From Alicyclobacillus hesperidum (GTDB taxonomy: Bacteria; Bacillota; Bacilli; Alicyclobacillales; Alicyclobacillaceae), in the NCBI RefSeq assembly GCF_900107035.1, contig NZ_FNOJ01000015.1, positions 1 to 64,000 on the forward strand: DNA of 64,000 bases, in the 5' to 3' direction. Below, in pieces: positions 35,426 to 44,768 of this stretch (positions are counted from its first letter, which is position 1; each line of letters opens with the position of its first letter). Below the pieces are notes generated by a model, which made no database searches, was not told the origin of the DNA, and saw only the letters and a list, made by a program, of their open reading frames with translations. The position numbers were made by a program, and so were the translations under genes.

Positions 35426-36528
35426 TGTTCGGTGACTCCTTTCTCGATACGAGCACTCAATGCATCTAGTCGGTCATGGATCCTTGCTTCAATTACGGAT
35501 TCATTGAAATGTACTAATAAGTCGTGTCGAGCCCTTTGACCGCGTATCATAGCTTCCGTTGGAAGCTCATAAATTTGTCGTAAACGTTGTTTGAGAACCG
35601 ATATGGATGGATAAGCCCATAAGTGTCCATTAAACACGGAGAACTCACTTTTCGCAGGTCCAAGTGCGGATGGGATCAGATAAGAGTTTGTCTCATTCAT
35701 AAAATCTTTTTGACCTCCCCAGTCAGTTGCAACTGTGGGCAAGCCCATCGCCATGGCTTCAAAAAGAGGCCGACCCCATCCCTCCCCATGTGTTGGAAGG
35801 ACGAAGGCGTTTGCGGCGCGATACAAAGCCGCAATTTCGTGAATTTGTAAGGAACGATTCAAAACATACACAGGAGGTGGATCGTCCCTCTGGAACAGCT
35901 CCATACATTTTGTCAACTCGCTGACGGGATCGCGATGCCTGGTTAAATCGTACGTCTTCACTACAAGTGCCACGTTATCCCTGGCTGTAAATTCCTCCAT
36001 GTAAGCTTGCAAAAGTTCGCGAAAACCTTTACGAACCTGCCAGTCAAAGATGGAGAGGAAGACAAACCTGCCGCCGGTTGGGAGGGGCCACGCGTCACCC
36101 TCCGGGTCGAAAATGTGAAAATCAATCGTTTCGGGTATGACATAAATCGGGGCAGTGACACCTGCATCCCTAAATACACCCGCATTAAAGGTGCTAGGAA
36201 CCCAAATTTCGTCGAATGCATTTAATCGCGTAACCCATTCTTTGGGTAATCGATCGGTTTCAAATGTGGTGCGTGCTATATTGATTCGAAAGTCATCTCT
36301 TGCTTCAATTGCGCTACACATGAGGTTGCATATATAAACGTCATTTGTTTCTAAATGTGTTGATTCAAATAACCTAAGTGTAGGATTAGGGTTATGTCCA
36401 GAAAGGCGATTTCGGATTTGCACTTTATGCTCACCGTTGCGTATAGCGGATAAAATTCGTAGGTTATCTTCAGCGAAACCTGACCCGTTAGTGAAAAGGC
36501 CATCAAGCAAGATGTTTAAAGACCGCAT
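35422..36528 (-). CDS. GT4-family glycosyltransferase
   Basis: About 368 residues. GT-B fold with VPSTFNAGVFRDAGVTAPIY, FLSIFDWQVRKGFRELLQAY and the donor-binding motif EGWGRPLFEAMAMGLPTVAT. The start at ATG 36528 has GAGAAGG about 11 bases upstream; the TTG at 36591 would overlap the fkbM stop and has no good site. Overlaps the next gene by 4 bases. The donor sugar is unknown; the neighbourhood suggests work on a methylated glycan. Confidence 0.85.
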   Translation of the reverse strand: MRSLNILLDGLFTNGSGFAEDNLRILSAIRNGEHKVQIRNRLSGHNPNPTLRLFESTHLETNDVYICNLMCSAIEARDDFRINIARTTFETDRLPKEWVTRLNAFDEIWVPSTFNAGVFRDAGVTAPIYVIPETIDFHIFDPEGDAWPLPTGGRFVFLSIFDWQVRKGFRELLQAYMEEFTARDNVALVVKTYDLTRHRDPVSELTKCMELFQRDDPPPVYVLNRSLQIHEIAALYRAANAFVLPTHGEGWGRPLFEAMAMGLPTVATDWGGQKDFMNETNSYLIPSALGPAKSEFSVFNGHLWAYPSISVLKQRLRQIYELPTEAMIRGQRARHDLLVHFNESVIEARIHDRLDALSARIEKGVTEQ

Positions 36529-36587
36529 ATAATTGTCAACCTTCTCAAGTAAGACGTTATAAAGTAGAAAATATAATCTCAAATAGT

Positions 36588-37394
36588 TCAAGCATAAGGA
36601 AACATCATCACGATATTTTCGACAATACTATTTTGTTGCAGTAAATCGACGATATCACAGATGATGGGTTGGCCTTCATTGTTTAAAATATGAAAGGTAA
36701 CCTTGTATACGTCTCGATAGTACAAGAGTTTATCTAACAACGCACGCCACTGATCACCCATGCGCATCTTATTAAATTCAAAAACAACTTGAGTCACCTT
36801 TCTGTTATGCAGTAGATTTGTCATGCCGTTAAGCACGTGGAGTTCTGCACCCTCAACGTCTATTTTTATCAGGTCTATTTTCTCGAAGGAATGTAAATAG
36901 TTATCTAGGGGCTCGCATGGGATTTTGATTTGCGTCACTTCTTCATCGTGTCTGAAATACGAAAAATATTGTTCATCCGGTTCAAGCACTGATGAATTTC
37001 CCGTAAACTTATTAGTTTGGAATAGCGACACTTCCCCGACATGATCATGAACTGCCGCATTAACTACGGTAGTGTGCTCGTTGGTATAGTTAATAAAAAT
37101 GTTATCCCAAAGAAAATTAAAAATTCCGGGCGAGGGCTCGTAAGCAACTACTCGTCCAGGCCTTTGGACTAATAGACCCATCAAAACCGTGAAGTATCCG
37201 ATATTTGCACCTATATCAAAGACGACATTACCAGGTTTTACAGTGTTAATCAGATATTTTGTCAGTTGAATTTCAAAAACACCGTGAGTAGCGAGAACTG
37301 GCATAATAGATAAGTCGAATCCTGGAGCCAGAAGTCGCCCGCCCCAAACGGTGGATGACAGGACTTTACCATTTCCAACATAGACAGAATTCAT
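36588..37394 (-). CDS. FkbM-family methyltransferase
   Basis: 268 residues. Class I SAM methyltransferase with motif I VFDIGANIGYFTVLMG, the acidic end of strand 2 in VVAYEPSPG and the FkbM-family motif IDLIKIDVEGAELHVLNG. Family members O-methylate sugars or polyketides. Positioned between a second methyltransferase gene (161-base gap) and two GT4 genes, so a glycan sugar is the likely substrate. The coding sequence is AT-richer than the flanking housekeeping genes. Confidence 0.87.
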   Translation of the reverse strand: MNSVYVGNGKVLSSTVWGGRLLAPGFDLSIMPVLATHGVFEIQLTKYLINTVKPGNVVFDIGANIGYFTVLMGLLVQRPGRVVAYEPSPGIFNFLWDNIFINYTNEHTTVVNAAVHDHVGEVSLFQTNKFTGNSSVLEPDEQYFSYFRHDEEVTQIKIPCEPLDNYLHSFEKIDLIKIDVEGAELHVLNGMTNLLHNRKVTQVVFEFNKMRMGDQWRALLDKLLYYRDVYKVTFHILNNEGQPIICDIVDLLQQNSIVENIVMMFPYA

Positions 37395-37555
37395 AATGAG
37401 TATCTACCTCCATATGAAATGCGATTGAGTAGCTGGCAAAAAAAGTTTTGATTCAAGGCATCGCATCGGGGGTTAGCATCCTTGGCATCCTTGGTATCCA
37501 CAAGACTTATGGGTCAGATTCGCGTGGTAGGTGACCCTCAACAAGTTTTGAATCG

Positions 37556-38422
37556 TTATCGGCGCCTTGCAATTGTAATCAGTTCTTCGTTCAAGGCATA
37601 TACCCAGTTCTCACGCGACTCTTGTAGTGACAATAGATAATTTTCAAATTCGCTAGCGGTCAGTAGTCCATGCTTAATTATCGCTTCTTGGTGGTCACGA
37701 AACTGTTGAATTGCCAATTTGGTGGCCGGCCCTTCGCCAGACACCAAGGAAAATTGAGCTTGCGGCAGTATAAGCGTCCTGATAACCTCGAGCCCGCACT
37801 CGTGCATAATCAAAGGGATTTTACGACCGATGTGACGATCTCCTCCGTTCAAAACCTGCAATTTACAAAATGCCTCTCTGAGTCGGCTAAATGCAGTTGG
37901 GTGTTCCGGATAGGACAGCGATAGCTGATCGTCAATGTCGATGATACATACGAGACCTCCCGGTTTCAGAACCCGGTGAATCTCTTGCATAACGAGCTGA
38001 GGGTTGCGCAGATGTTGAAACACGAAGCGACTTATCACGTAGTCAAACGACCTGTCTTCGTAAGGAAGTTGATACGCGTCACCGACCTGAAAGATGATTC
38101 TGGACTGGGGATGTAGTCCTTGCATATCTTCGATATCGGAGAGCATCTTCTTGGCTGAGTGAATTGACGCTTCGTCGTGATCGAGTGCGTTCAGGGCAAT
38201 TTTCCACGATGCGGCGATCTCGAACGCCAATGCTCCAAACCCAGTTCCTAAATCAAGCACCGTCATATTTTCCTGGATACCTAAAGCGGGGAGTAGCGCC
38301 CGCCGGATGGGAGCCGTGTGCAACGTTTGTTCCAAAAGCCAGCGGTGAGGAATGTTGTTTTGATGTGCGTAGGAAGACCAAGTGGCATCAATGGCTTGAA
38401 ATCGTTCCGCTAGCGGCTTCAA
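37556..38422 (-). CDS. Class I SAM methyltransferase (UbiE/Methyltransf_11 type)
   Basis: 288 residues. Motif I VLDLGTGFGALAFEIA, strand 2 NALDHDEASI, GDAYQLPYEDRSFDYVISRF and post-motif HRVLKPGGLVCIID are all clear. Substrate unknown; small-molecule, lipid or sugar methylation are all possible. First gene of the minus-strand glycan block and divergent from hpf. The C-terminal 100 residues are helical and lack further motifs. Confidence 0.85.
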   Translation of the reverse strand: MKPLAERFQAIDATWSSYAHQNNIPHRWLLEQTLHTAPIRRALLPALGIQENMTVLDLGTGFGALAFEIAASWKIALNALDHDEASIHSAKKMLSDIEDMQGLHPQSRIIFQVGDAYQLPYEDRSFDYVISRFVFQHLRNPQLVMQEIHRVLKPGGLVCIIDIDDQLSLSYPEHPTAFSRLREAFCKLQVLNGGDRHIGRKIPLIMHECGLEVIRTLILPQAQFSLVSGEGPATKLAIQQFRDHQEAIIKHGLLTASEFENYLLSLQESRENWVYALNEELITIARRR

Positions 38423-38596
38423 AGGTGCATGTCTCCTCTAGTTTCATAGCTCGGTTTTCTCGGCTAAATGTCGGTGAATTCGTTGATTCAGTGTTTCAAG
38501 TATACAATGTAGAAACGCTGCTCGAAACGCGAATTCACCATTTCTCTTCACTTCGTTTGGGTTTATAATATACCCACCACGAAGGAGGAGTTGTCA

Positions 38597-39142
38597 ATGA
38601 AGATTCAGGTTCATGGCGACAACATATCTGTCACTTCGGCTCTTCAGGAATACGTGGACAAAAAGATTGGGCGCTTGACCCGCTACTTTGAGGGTGTGGC
38701 GGACAAGCAGATCCACGTGACAATGGCGGTTGAAGGAACGTATCACCGCGTTGAAATGACAGTTCACGTACATGGTGTCATCTTCCGTGCAGAAGAGAAG
38801 TCGCAAGACATGTACGCCTCCATTGATTTGGTCACAGATAAACTGGAAGAACAGGTTCATAGATATAAGGAAAAATTGAATCGACGCTTCCGTGCGCGGG
38901 GATTGCGCACACAAATCCGGCAACGTGGCTTTGCGCAGGACGCCTTGGATGCGGAAGAGGATTTGCGCGTCGTCCGTGTCAAGCGCTTTCCCATCAAACC
39001 GATGGATGTTGAAGAAGCCATCATGCAGATGGATTTACTCGGTCACGACTTTTTCGTCTTTACCAACGCCGAGACCGAGGAGGTCAACGTCGTATATCGC
39101 CGCAAGCGGGGTGACTACGGCCTGATTGAGCCACAAGGTTAA
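38597..39142 (+). CDS. hpf: Ribosome hibernation promoting factor, long form
   Basis: About 181 residues. N-terminal ribosome-binding domain (about 1-100: MKIQVHGDNISVTSALQEYV, DMYASIDLVTDKLEEQVHRY) and C-terminal dimerisation domain (about 125-181: RVKRFPIKPMDVEEAI, FFVFTNAETEEVNVVYRR). It pairs 70S ribosomes into inactive 100S dimers in stress. AGGAGGAG lies 7 bases before ATG 38597. A TATAAT at 38564 may be its -10 element, without a clear -35. Confidence 0.93.
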   Translation: MKIQVHGDNISVTSALQEYVDKKIGRLTRYFEGVADKQIHVTMAVEGTYHRVEMTVHVHGVIFRAEEKSQDMYASIDLVTDKLEEQVHRYKEKLNRRFRARGLRTQIRQRGFAQDALDAEEDLRVVRVKRFPIKPMDVEEAIMQMDLLGHDFFVFTNAETEEVNVVYRRKRGDYGLIEPQG

Positions 39143-39241
39143 TCCTCGTCGTCGAGTGATAACTAGGCGCATGAGCAACCGCAGTGCGACCTTACATGCA
39201 TAAGAGTGCGTGATCGCCCTTTATCGATCACGCTGGTACCC

Positions 39242-39291
39242 AAGGGCTTCCACACCGCCTGCATTTGGCAGTGGTGTCGGAAGCCCTTTCT
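39242..39291 (+). terminator. Intrinsic terminator of hpf
   Basis: AAGGGCTTCC pairs with GGAAGCCCTT, with a further inner stem (ACACC/GGTGT, TGC/GCA), followed by TTCTT. Confidence 0.85.
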
Positions 39292-39335
39292 TGTATAGAA
39301 GAAATTTGACGAAAATGGTGTTCGATTTCTTTCTG

Positions 39336-39365
39336 TTGTGATATCGTGCATGGCTACGGTACAAT
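39336..39365 (+). promoter_or_regulatory. Probable sigma-A promoter of secA
   Basis: TTGTGA, 18-base spacer, TACAAT, about 43 bases before the GTG start of secA. Confidence 0.45.
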
Positions 39366-39408
39366 CTCTAGATAGAAGTCGATCGCGATATGGGGGTGTA
39401 ACCGTTCG

Positions 39409-41799
39409 GTGGGACTCCTCAAACAGGTCTTTAATTCGAACGAACGAGATATTGCCCGATTGCGCCGCAAGGTGGATCGGATTAATGCGCTCGAACCGCA
39501 ATTCGAGGCAATGACAGATGAAGAACTGAAAGCGATGACACCTGCGTTTCGGGAACGGTTGGCCAACGGCGAAAAGCTGGACAACCTATTGCCTGAGGCG
39601 TTTGCTGTTGTGCGCGAAGCGGCCAAGCGCGTCTTTGGCCAGCGCCATTACGATGTGCAGTTGATGGGTGGTATGGTGCTTCATGAAGGCCGGGTGGCCG
39701 AGATGAAGACCGGTGAAGGTAAGACACTTGTTGCCACCTTGCCGTCGTATCTGAATGGTCTTACCGGGCACGGCGTGCACGTCGTTACGGTCAACGACTA
39801 TCTCGCAAAGCGCGACGCCGAGTATACGGGACAGGTGCATCGTTTCCTCGGCCTGACGGTTGGCTATAACGGCCACGACATGACGCCTGCGCAGAAGCGC
39901 GAAGCTTATATGGCCGATATCACGTACGGCACAAACAACGAGTTTGGCTTTGACTATCTGCGCGACAATATGGTCATGACGTTGGATGACATGGTGCAGC
40001 GCCGTTTGCACTTCGCGATTGTCGACGAAGTGGACTCCATCCTCATCGACGAGGCGCGGACGCCGCTGATTATTTCTGGTCCGGCGGAGAAGTCGGCAGA
40101 TCTCTACTTCCGTGCAGATTTATTGGTGCGCCGCTTGAAGCCGGAAGAAGACTATGAAGTCGACGAAAAGATGCGCACCGCCAATCTCACCGACTCTGGC
40201 ATTCGCAAGGCGGAGGCTTTTTTCGGCGTGAGCAATTTGTTCGATCCGGACAATGTCACGCTCATGCACCACATCACGCAGGCCTTGAAGGCGCACGGTC
40301 TTATGCACCGCGACAAAGATTATGTCGTCATGGGTGACGAAATTTGCATCGTCGACGAGTTTACCGGGCGTTTGATGGAGGGGCGGCGCTACAGCGAGGG
40401 CTTGCACCAAGCCATCGAGGCCAAGGAGGGCGTGCGCGTCCAAAACGAGTCGAAGACCTTAGCGACCATCACGTTGCAAAACTACTTCCGCATGTACGAG
40501 AAGTTATCTGGGATGACCGGTACGGCGAAGACGGAAGAGAAGGAGTTTGTCGAGATTTACGGCATGGATGTCGTCGTCATCCCGACGAACCGCCCGCTTG
40601 CTCGCAAAGACCTTGGCGATGTCATCTACAAGACCGAGCGCGCAAAGTTCAATGCGGTGGTCAACGACGTCGTGGAACGCCATCGCATCGGGCAACCGGT
40701 GCTGGTTGGCACGACTTCTATCGAGAAATCGGAACTCGTCTCGCATTTGCTACACCAGCGTGGCGTGCCACACCAGGTGTTGAACGCGAAGCATCACGCG
40801 CGTGAAGCGGAGATCGTCGCACTCGCCGGCCAGCGTGGGATGGTCACCATCGCCACCAACATGGCCGGTCGCGGTACCGATATCCTGCTTGGCGAAGGCG
40901 TTCCCGAACTTGGCGGCCTGCACATCATCGGCACCGAGCGGCATGAAAGCCGCCGCATCGACAATCAGTTGCGTGGGCGCTCCGGCCGTCAAGGCGATCC
41001 AGGATCGTCGCAATTCTTCCTGTCGCTTGAGGACGATTTGCTTCGCCTGTTCGGCTCCGAGAACATCCGCAGGCTCATGGATCGCCTGGGTCTCGAAGAA
41101 GATCAGCCGATTGAACACAAAATGCTGACCGGTGCCATGGAACGCGCGCAGAAGAAGGTCGAAGGCAACAACTACGATCTCCGCAAACACGTTCTGCGCT
41201 ATGACGACGTATTGAACAAGCAGCGCGAGGTAATTTATCGCCAGCGCCGACAGATCCTTGAACGCGAGAACCTGCGCGAAGTCGTCGAAGGCATGCTCGA
41301 TGATCTTGTCGATCACATGCTTGAGGTCTACTGCTCCGAGGAGCAAATTCCGGAGGACTGGGACATTCCGGCGCTGCTGCAATATGCGGAACATCACTTC
41401 CTGCTGCCAGGGCAAGTCGATGAAGCCTCCCTGCGCAAGCTCGATCGCGATGAAATCAAAGCCCGTTTGCTCGAACTTGCCAAGGCGAACTACGATGCCC
41501 GCGAGGAGGAGCTTCAGGGCTTCTTGCGCGAACTCGAGCGCGTCGTGTTGCTACGTGCTGTCGATTCAAAATGGATGGATCACATCGATGCCATGGATCA
41601 GTTCCGCCAAGGTGTGCACTTGCGCTCTTATGGCCAAGCCGATCCGCTTGTGATTTACCAAAAGGAAGGCTTCGAGATGTTCGAGGCGATGATCCATTCC
41701 ATCGAAGAAGAAGTTGTGCTGTACGTCTTCAAGGCGACGCTGCAACAGGCGCCACAGCCTGTCCAGGTGCATGGCGCAGTGCCTGTGCAGGGTGGTTGA
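39409..41799 (+). CDS. secA: Protein translocase ATPase SecA
   Basis: 796 residues. Motor that pushes preproteins through SecYEG. Walker [15 protein letters not shown], Walker B region [14 protein letters not shown], nucleotide-binding fold 2 with [17 protein letters not shown] and [12 protein letters not shown], then helical scaffold and wing. It ends soon after [15 protein letters not shown] and lacks the usual C-terminal linker with the zinc-binding CxCx8C[HC] SEC-C motif; Bacillus SecA is about 841 residues. GTG start after GGGGGTG. Order hpf-secA-prfB as in Bacillus. Confidence 0.95.
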   Translation: MGLLKQVFNSNERDIARLRRKVDRINALEPQFEAMTDEELKAMTPAFRERLANGEKLDNLLPEAFAVVREAAKRVFGQRHYDVQLMGGMVLHEGRVAEMKTGEGKTLVATLPSYLNGLTGHGVHVVTVNDYLAKRDAEYTGQVHRFLGLTVGYNGHDMTPAQKREAYMADITYGTNNEFGFDYLRDNMVMTLDDMVQRRLHFAIVDEVDSILIDEARTPLIISGPAEKSADLYFRADLLVRRLKPEEDYEVDEKMRTANLTDSGIRKAEAFFGVSNLFDPDNVTLMHHITQALKAHGLMHRDKDYVVMGDEICIVDEFTGRLMEGRRYSEGLHQAIEAKEGVRVQNESKTLATITLQNYFRMYEKLSGMTGTAKTEEKEFVEIYGMDVVVIPTNRPLARKDLGDVIYKTERAKFNAVVNDVVERHRIGQPVLVGTTSIEKSELVSHLLHQRGVPHQVLNAKHHAREAEIVALAGQRGMVTIATNMAGRGTDILLGEGVPELGGLHIIGTERHESRRIDNQLRGRSGRQGDPGSSQFFLSLEDDLLRLFGSENIRRLMDRLGLEEDQPIEHKMLTGAMERAQKKVEGNNYDLRKHVLRYDDVLNKQREVIYRQRRQILERENLREVVEGMLDDLVDHMLEVYCSEEQIPEDWDIPALLQYAEHHFLLPGQVDEASLRKLDRDEIKARLLELAKANYDAREEELQGFLRELERVVLLRAVDSKWMDHIDAMDQFRQGVHLRSYGQADPLVIYQKEGFEMFEAMIHSIEEEVVLYVFKATLQQAPQPVQVHGAVPVQGG

Positions 41800-41815
41800 A
41801 CGAAGAAGGGAGACA

Positions 41816-41841
41816 GGCGCAGCGAGTTGCTGCGCCTTGTT
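41816..41841 (+). terminator. Probable intrinsic terminator of secA
   Basis: GGCGCAGC and GCTGCGCC form an 8-base stem with a 5-base loop, followed by TTGTT. Confidence 0.65.
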
Positions 41842-41863
41842 GGCGTGATCGGGACAAATGCTG

Positions 41864-41880
41864 CTATCTGACACAGATAG
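41864..41880. promoter_or_regulatory. Perfect palindrome upstream of prfB
   Basis: CTATCTG-ACA-CAGATAG, seven-base arms, about 15 bases before a TACAAT -10-like element (41895-41900) and 54 bases before prfB. Could be an operator or a small transcript hairpin; no regulator is identified. Confidence 0.45.
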
Positions 41881-41933
41881 GTTGGCTCGTTTGATACAAT
41901 ACCGTGGGAAATGACACGAGGAGTGATGGATTT

Positions 41934-43080
41934 ATGGCAGAGACGTTTGGCGAGCTTCGCCAGGACTTAAAAACGATGGCCACTCGGTTGGCGGACTTCG
42001 GGAGGTCTCTTTGACGTCCCTAACAAGCAAAACCGCATTGCGACACTCGAGTCGCTCATGGCGGAGCCAAATTTTTGGGATGATCAAGAAAAGGCGCAAA
42101 AAATCATTGGCGAGATGAATGCCCTCAAGTCGGTTGTCGACAAGATGAACGAGCTGACCAGCTTGCATGCTGATGCAGAAGTCGCCTTGCAACTTGCACA
42201 AGAAGAGAACGATATGGATCTGTTCGCCGAGGCGAACGAAATGGCGACGAAACTCAAGGACGGGATCGATTCGTTCGAGTTGCAATTGATGCTTTCAGGG
42301 GATTACGACGCCAACAATGCCATCGTCGAACTGCACCCAGGGGCAGGTGGCACTGAGTCGCAGGACTGGGCCTCCATCCTGCTTCGCATGTACACGCGAT
42401 GGGCGGAAGATCACGGATATAAAGTCGAGGTTCTCGATTACCTTCCGGGCGATGAAGCGGGCATCAAGAGCGTGACCCTGCGGATCAAAGGGCACAACGC
42501 GTATGGATATCTGAAGGCCGAAAAGGGCGTGCATCGGCTTGTTCGCATCTCACCGTTTGACGCGTCTGGGCGCCGTCATACGTCGTTTGCATCCGTTGAC
42601 GTGATTCCGGAAATTGCCGAGGACGATACGAGCATTGAAATTCGACCGGAAGAATTGCGGATCGATACCTATCGGTCGACCGGTGCCGGCGGACAGCACG
42701 TCAACACGACCGACTCCGCTGTGCGGATCACGCACCTGCCGACAGGCATTGTCGTGAGTTGTCAGAGTGAACGGTCACAGATTCAGAACCGCGCCGTGGC
42801 GATGGAATTGTTGAAAGCCCGTTTGGCCGCCAAACGCCAGGAGGAGCGCGAGGCCGAACTGGCGGAACTGCGCGGCGAGCAAAAGGAGATCGCGTGGGGC
42901 AGCCAGATTCGCTCCTACGTCTTCCATCCGTATTCGCTAGTCAAGGATCACCGCACCAATCAGGAAGTGGGCAACGTTCAGGCTGTGGTCGATGGCTTGC
43001 TCGATCCGTTTATTCACGCGTATCTGCGCTGGCAATTGGCTCGTGAGCAGGCGCGTGAAGCGGATAAAGCGACGCAATAA
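41934..43080 (+). CDS. prfB: Peptide chain release factor 2, with programmed +1 frameshift
   Basis: Two overlapping frames: codons 1-26 at 41934-42011, then in-frame TGA at 42012-42014, then +1 frame from 42013 to the stop at 43080, about 381 residues in all. The product recognises UGA/UAA stops. GGQ motif in [14 protein letters not shown], the RF2 tripeptide SPF in RISPFDASG, and N-terminal [12 protein letters not shown] with [12 protein letters not shown] matching Bacillus RF2. GAGGAG lies about 10 bases before the ATG. Full-length protein is made only when ribosomes shift at the early UGA, an autoregulatory loop. Confidence 0.95.
42001..42015 (+). other. Programmed +1 frameshift site of prfB
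   Basis: GGAGG stimulatory Shine-Dalgarno-like element, slippery CTT (42009-42011) and in-frame TGA followed by C. The layout matches the conserved RF2 recoding site; low RF2 favours slippage past UGA. Confidence 0.95.
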
Positions 43081-43110
43081 CTCATAATTGCTGGCTACGC
43101 ATCGAAAACT

Positions 43111-43144
43111 AATGCCAAGTGGGCATCATTTGCCGCTTGGCATT
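43111..43144. promoter_or_regulatory. Inverted repeat just upstream of the zwf -10 element
   Basis: AATGCCAAG with CTTGGCATT plus inner GGCA/TGCC, ending 2 bases before TATAAT (43147-43152). It lacks a T run. It could be a prfB terminator of poor quality or an operator covering the -35 region of zwf, since no -35 hexamer is recognisable there. Confidence 0.5.
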
Positions 43145-43220
43145 GGTATAATCGCGATCGCTTGATGTACAATGAGTCCCGGAATATATACAAGAGATTG
43201 GGGAAGTGGTTGGAGTGGAG

Positions 43221-44768
43221 ATGGAGAACAACACTCGTCAATTGCCGCCGCATGTCTTTGTCCTTTTCGGCGCCACGGGCGATCTCGCCCATCGCAAACT
43301 GTTTCCGGCCTTATATCAACTTGAGAAGAAGGGCCTCATGCCCGAAGGCCTGAGCATCGTTGGTACCGCACGCCGCGATTACACGACGGAGGCTTTTCGC
43401 GACGAAGTACATAAGGCGCTTCTGTCGTTTGTCAAGGAAGGCGTGGAAGACGATGTTTGGGCTCGTTTTGCACCACGCATTTTCTACGTCCCGGGCAACG
43501 TCGACAACGAGGACGACTTCCGCAAGTTGCATCAGTTTGTCCTGGATGTCGAAAGCAAGAAGGATCACGAAGGCAATCGCCTTTTCTATCTGTCGATGGC
43601 ACCGCGATTCTTTGGTGAAACAGCCCTGTACTTAAAGAAGGTCGGCCTCGCTGATACGAAAGGCTGGCGTCGCCTGATTATTGAAAAGCCGTTCGGCCAC
43701 GACTACAAGTCGGCCGCCGAATTGAACGATCAGCTTTCGAGCGCGTTCGCAGAAGAGGAAATCTATCGTATCGATCACTACCTTGGCAAAGAAATGGTGC
43801 AAAACATCGAGGTCATTCGTTTTGCCAACTCGATGTTCGAGCCACTTTGGGACAACCGCTCCATTGCTTCGGTGCAGATCACCTCGAGCGAAACCGTGGG
43901 TGTCGAAGATCGCGCATCGTACTACGAGACGTCCGGCGCACTGCGCGATATGGTGCAGAACCACATGTTGCAAATGGTCATGATGACCGCCATGGAGCCG
44001 CCTAGCCGCCTGCATACGGAAGCCATCCGCGACGAAAAGGTGAAGGTGCTGCGCTCCCTGCGTGCGTACAAGGAAGAGGAAGTCGGTCAGTACGTCGTCC
44101 GCGGACAATATACGGCGGGCGAGATCGGCGGTAAGGCAGTTCCGGGTTACCTTGAGGAACCAGGCGTTGCACCCGATTCCAAGACCGAGACGTTTGTTGC
44201 GGCAAAGCTGTTCATCGACAATTTCCGCTGGGCGGGCGTGCCGTTCTACATTCGTACGGGCAAGCGGATGCCGGTGAAGTCCACCGAGATCGTCATCCAG
44301 TTCCGCAACATGCCGAAGCACCTGTACTTCAACCAGGACGGCAACCTCGGGCCCAATCTGCTCGTCATTCGCATCAATCCGGTCGAAGGTATGTACATGC
44401 AGATGAACGTCAAGCGCCCCGGTACCGACAACGTCGTTGTGCCCATCGCGATGGAGTTCAGCCAATCTGCAGACAAGTCGCCGGAAGCTTACGAGCGCCT
44501 CTTGCATGATGCGATGCATGGTGATTCGACGTTCTTCACGCGCTGGGACGAAGTATCCTTGGCGTGGAAGTTTGTCGATCCGATTGCGCATGCTTTCGCA
44601 AACAACACGGTGCCCCTACACACGTACAAAGCTGGCGAGTGGGGACCGAAGGCTGCTCATGATCTCGTCAAGGAACAGCCTGGTCTCTGGTGGCCACTTT
44701 ACGGAAATGAATCGCCGATGGATAACCTCGAGCATGCAACCGGACATCCGGTGGAGGTGAAGCGTTAA
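43221..44768 (+). CDS. zwf: Glucose-6-phosphate 1-dehydrogenase
   Basis: About 515 residues. First enzyme of the oxidative pentose phosphate pathway, giving 6-phosphogluconolactone and NADPH. Nucleotide-binding start [20 protein letters not shown], active-site [13 protein letters not shown], and [15 protein letters not shown] 43221 is preferred (GGAG 5-7 bases upstream); GTG 43206 is possible. Product could be used by the lactonase at 2.5 kb. The cyclase-family gene begins directly at its stop codon. Confidence 0.95.
   Translation: MENNTRQLPPHVFVLFGATGDLAHRKLFPALYQLEKKGLMPEGLSIVGTARRDYTTEAFRDEVHKALLSFVKEGVEDDVWARFAPRIFYVPGNVDNEDDFRKLHQFVLDVESKKDHEGNRLFYLSMAPRFFGETALYLKKVGLADTKGWRRLIIEKPFGHDYKSAAELNDQLSSAFAEEEIYRIDHYLGKEMVQNIEVIRFANSMFEPLWDNRSIASVQITSSETVGVEDRASYYETSGALRDMVQNHMLQMVMMTAMEPPSRLHTEAIRDEKVKVLRSLRAYKEEEVGQYVVRGQYTAGEIGGKAVPGYLEEPGVAPDSKTETFVAAKLFIDNFRWAGVPFYIRTGKRMPVKSTEIVIQFRNMPKHLYFNQDGNLGPNLLVIRINPVEGMYMQMNVKRPGTDNVVVPIAMEFSQSADKSPEAYERLLHDAMHGDSTFFTRWDEVSLAWKFVDPIAHAFANNTVPLHTYKAGEWGPKAAHDLVKEQPGLWWPLYGNESPMDNLEHATGHPVEVKR

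Noticed and set aside
37470-37500. Short tandem repeat CATCCTTGG before the FkbM gene
   Set aside because: Two and a half copies only; too short to call a repeat element or array.
43632-44591. 319-codon minus-strand frame antisense to zwf
   Set aside because: Shadow frame of a strongly biased coding sequence; His/Arg-rich product without motifs. Similar shadows over the UbiB-like gene (5631-6482) and secA (40750-41415) were dropped for the same reason.
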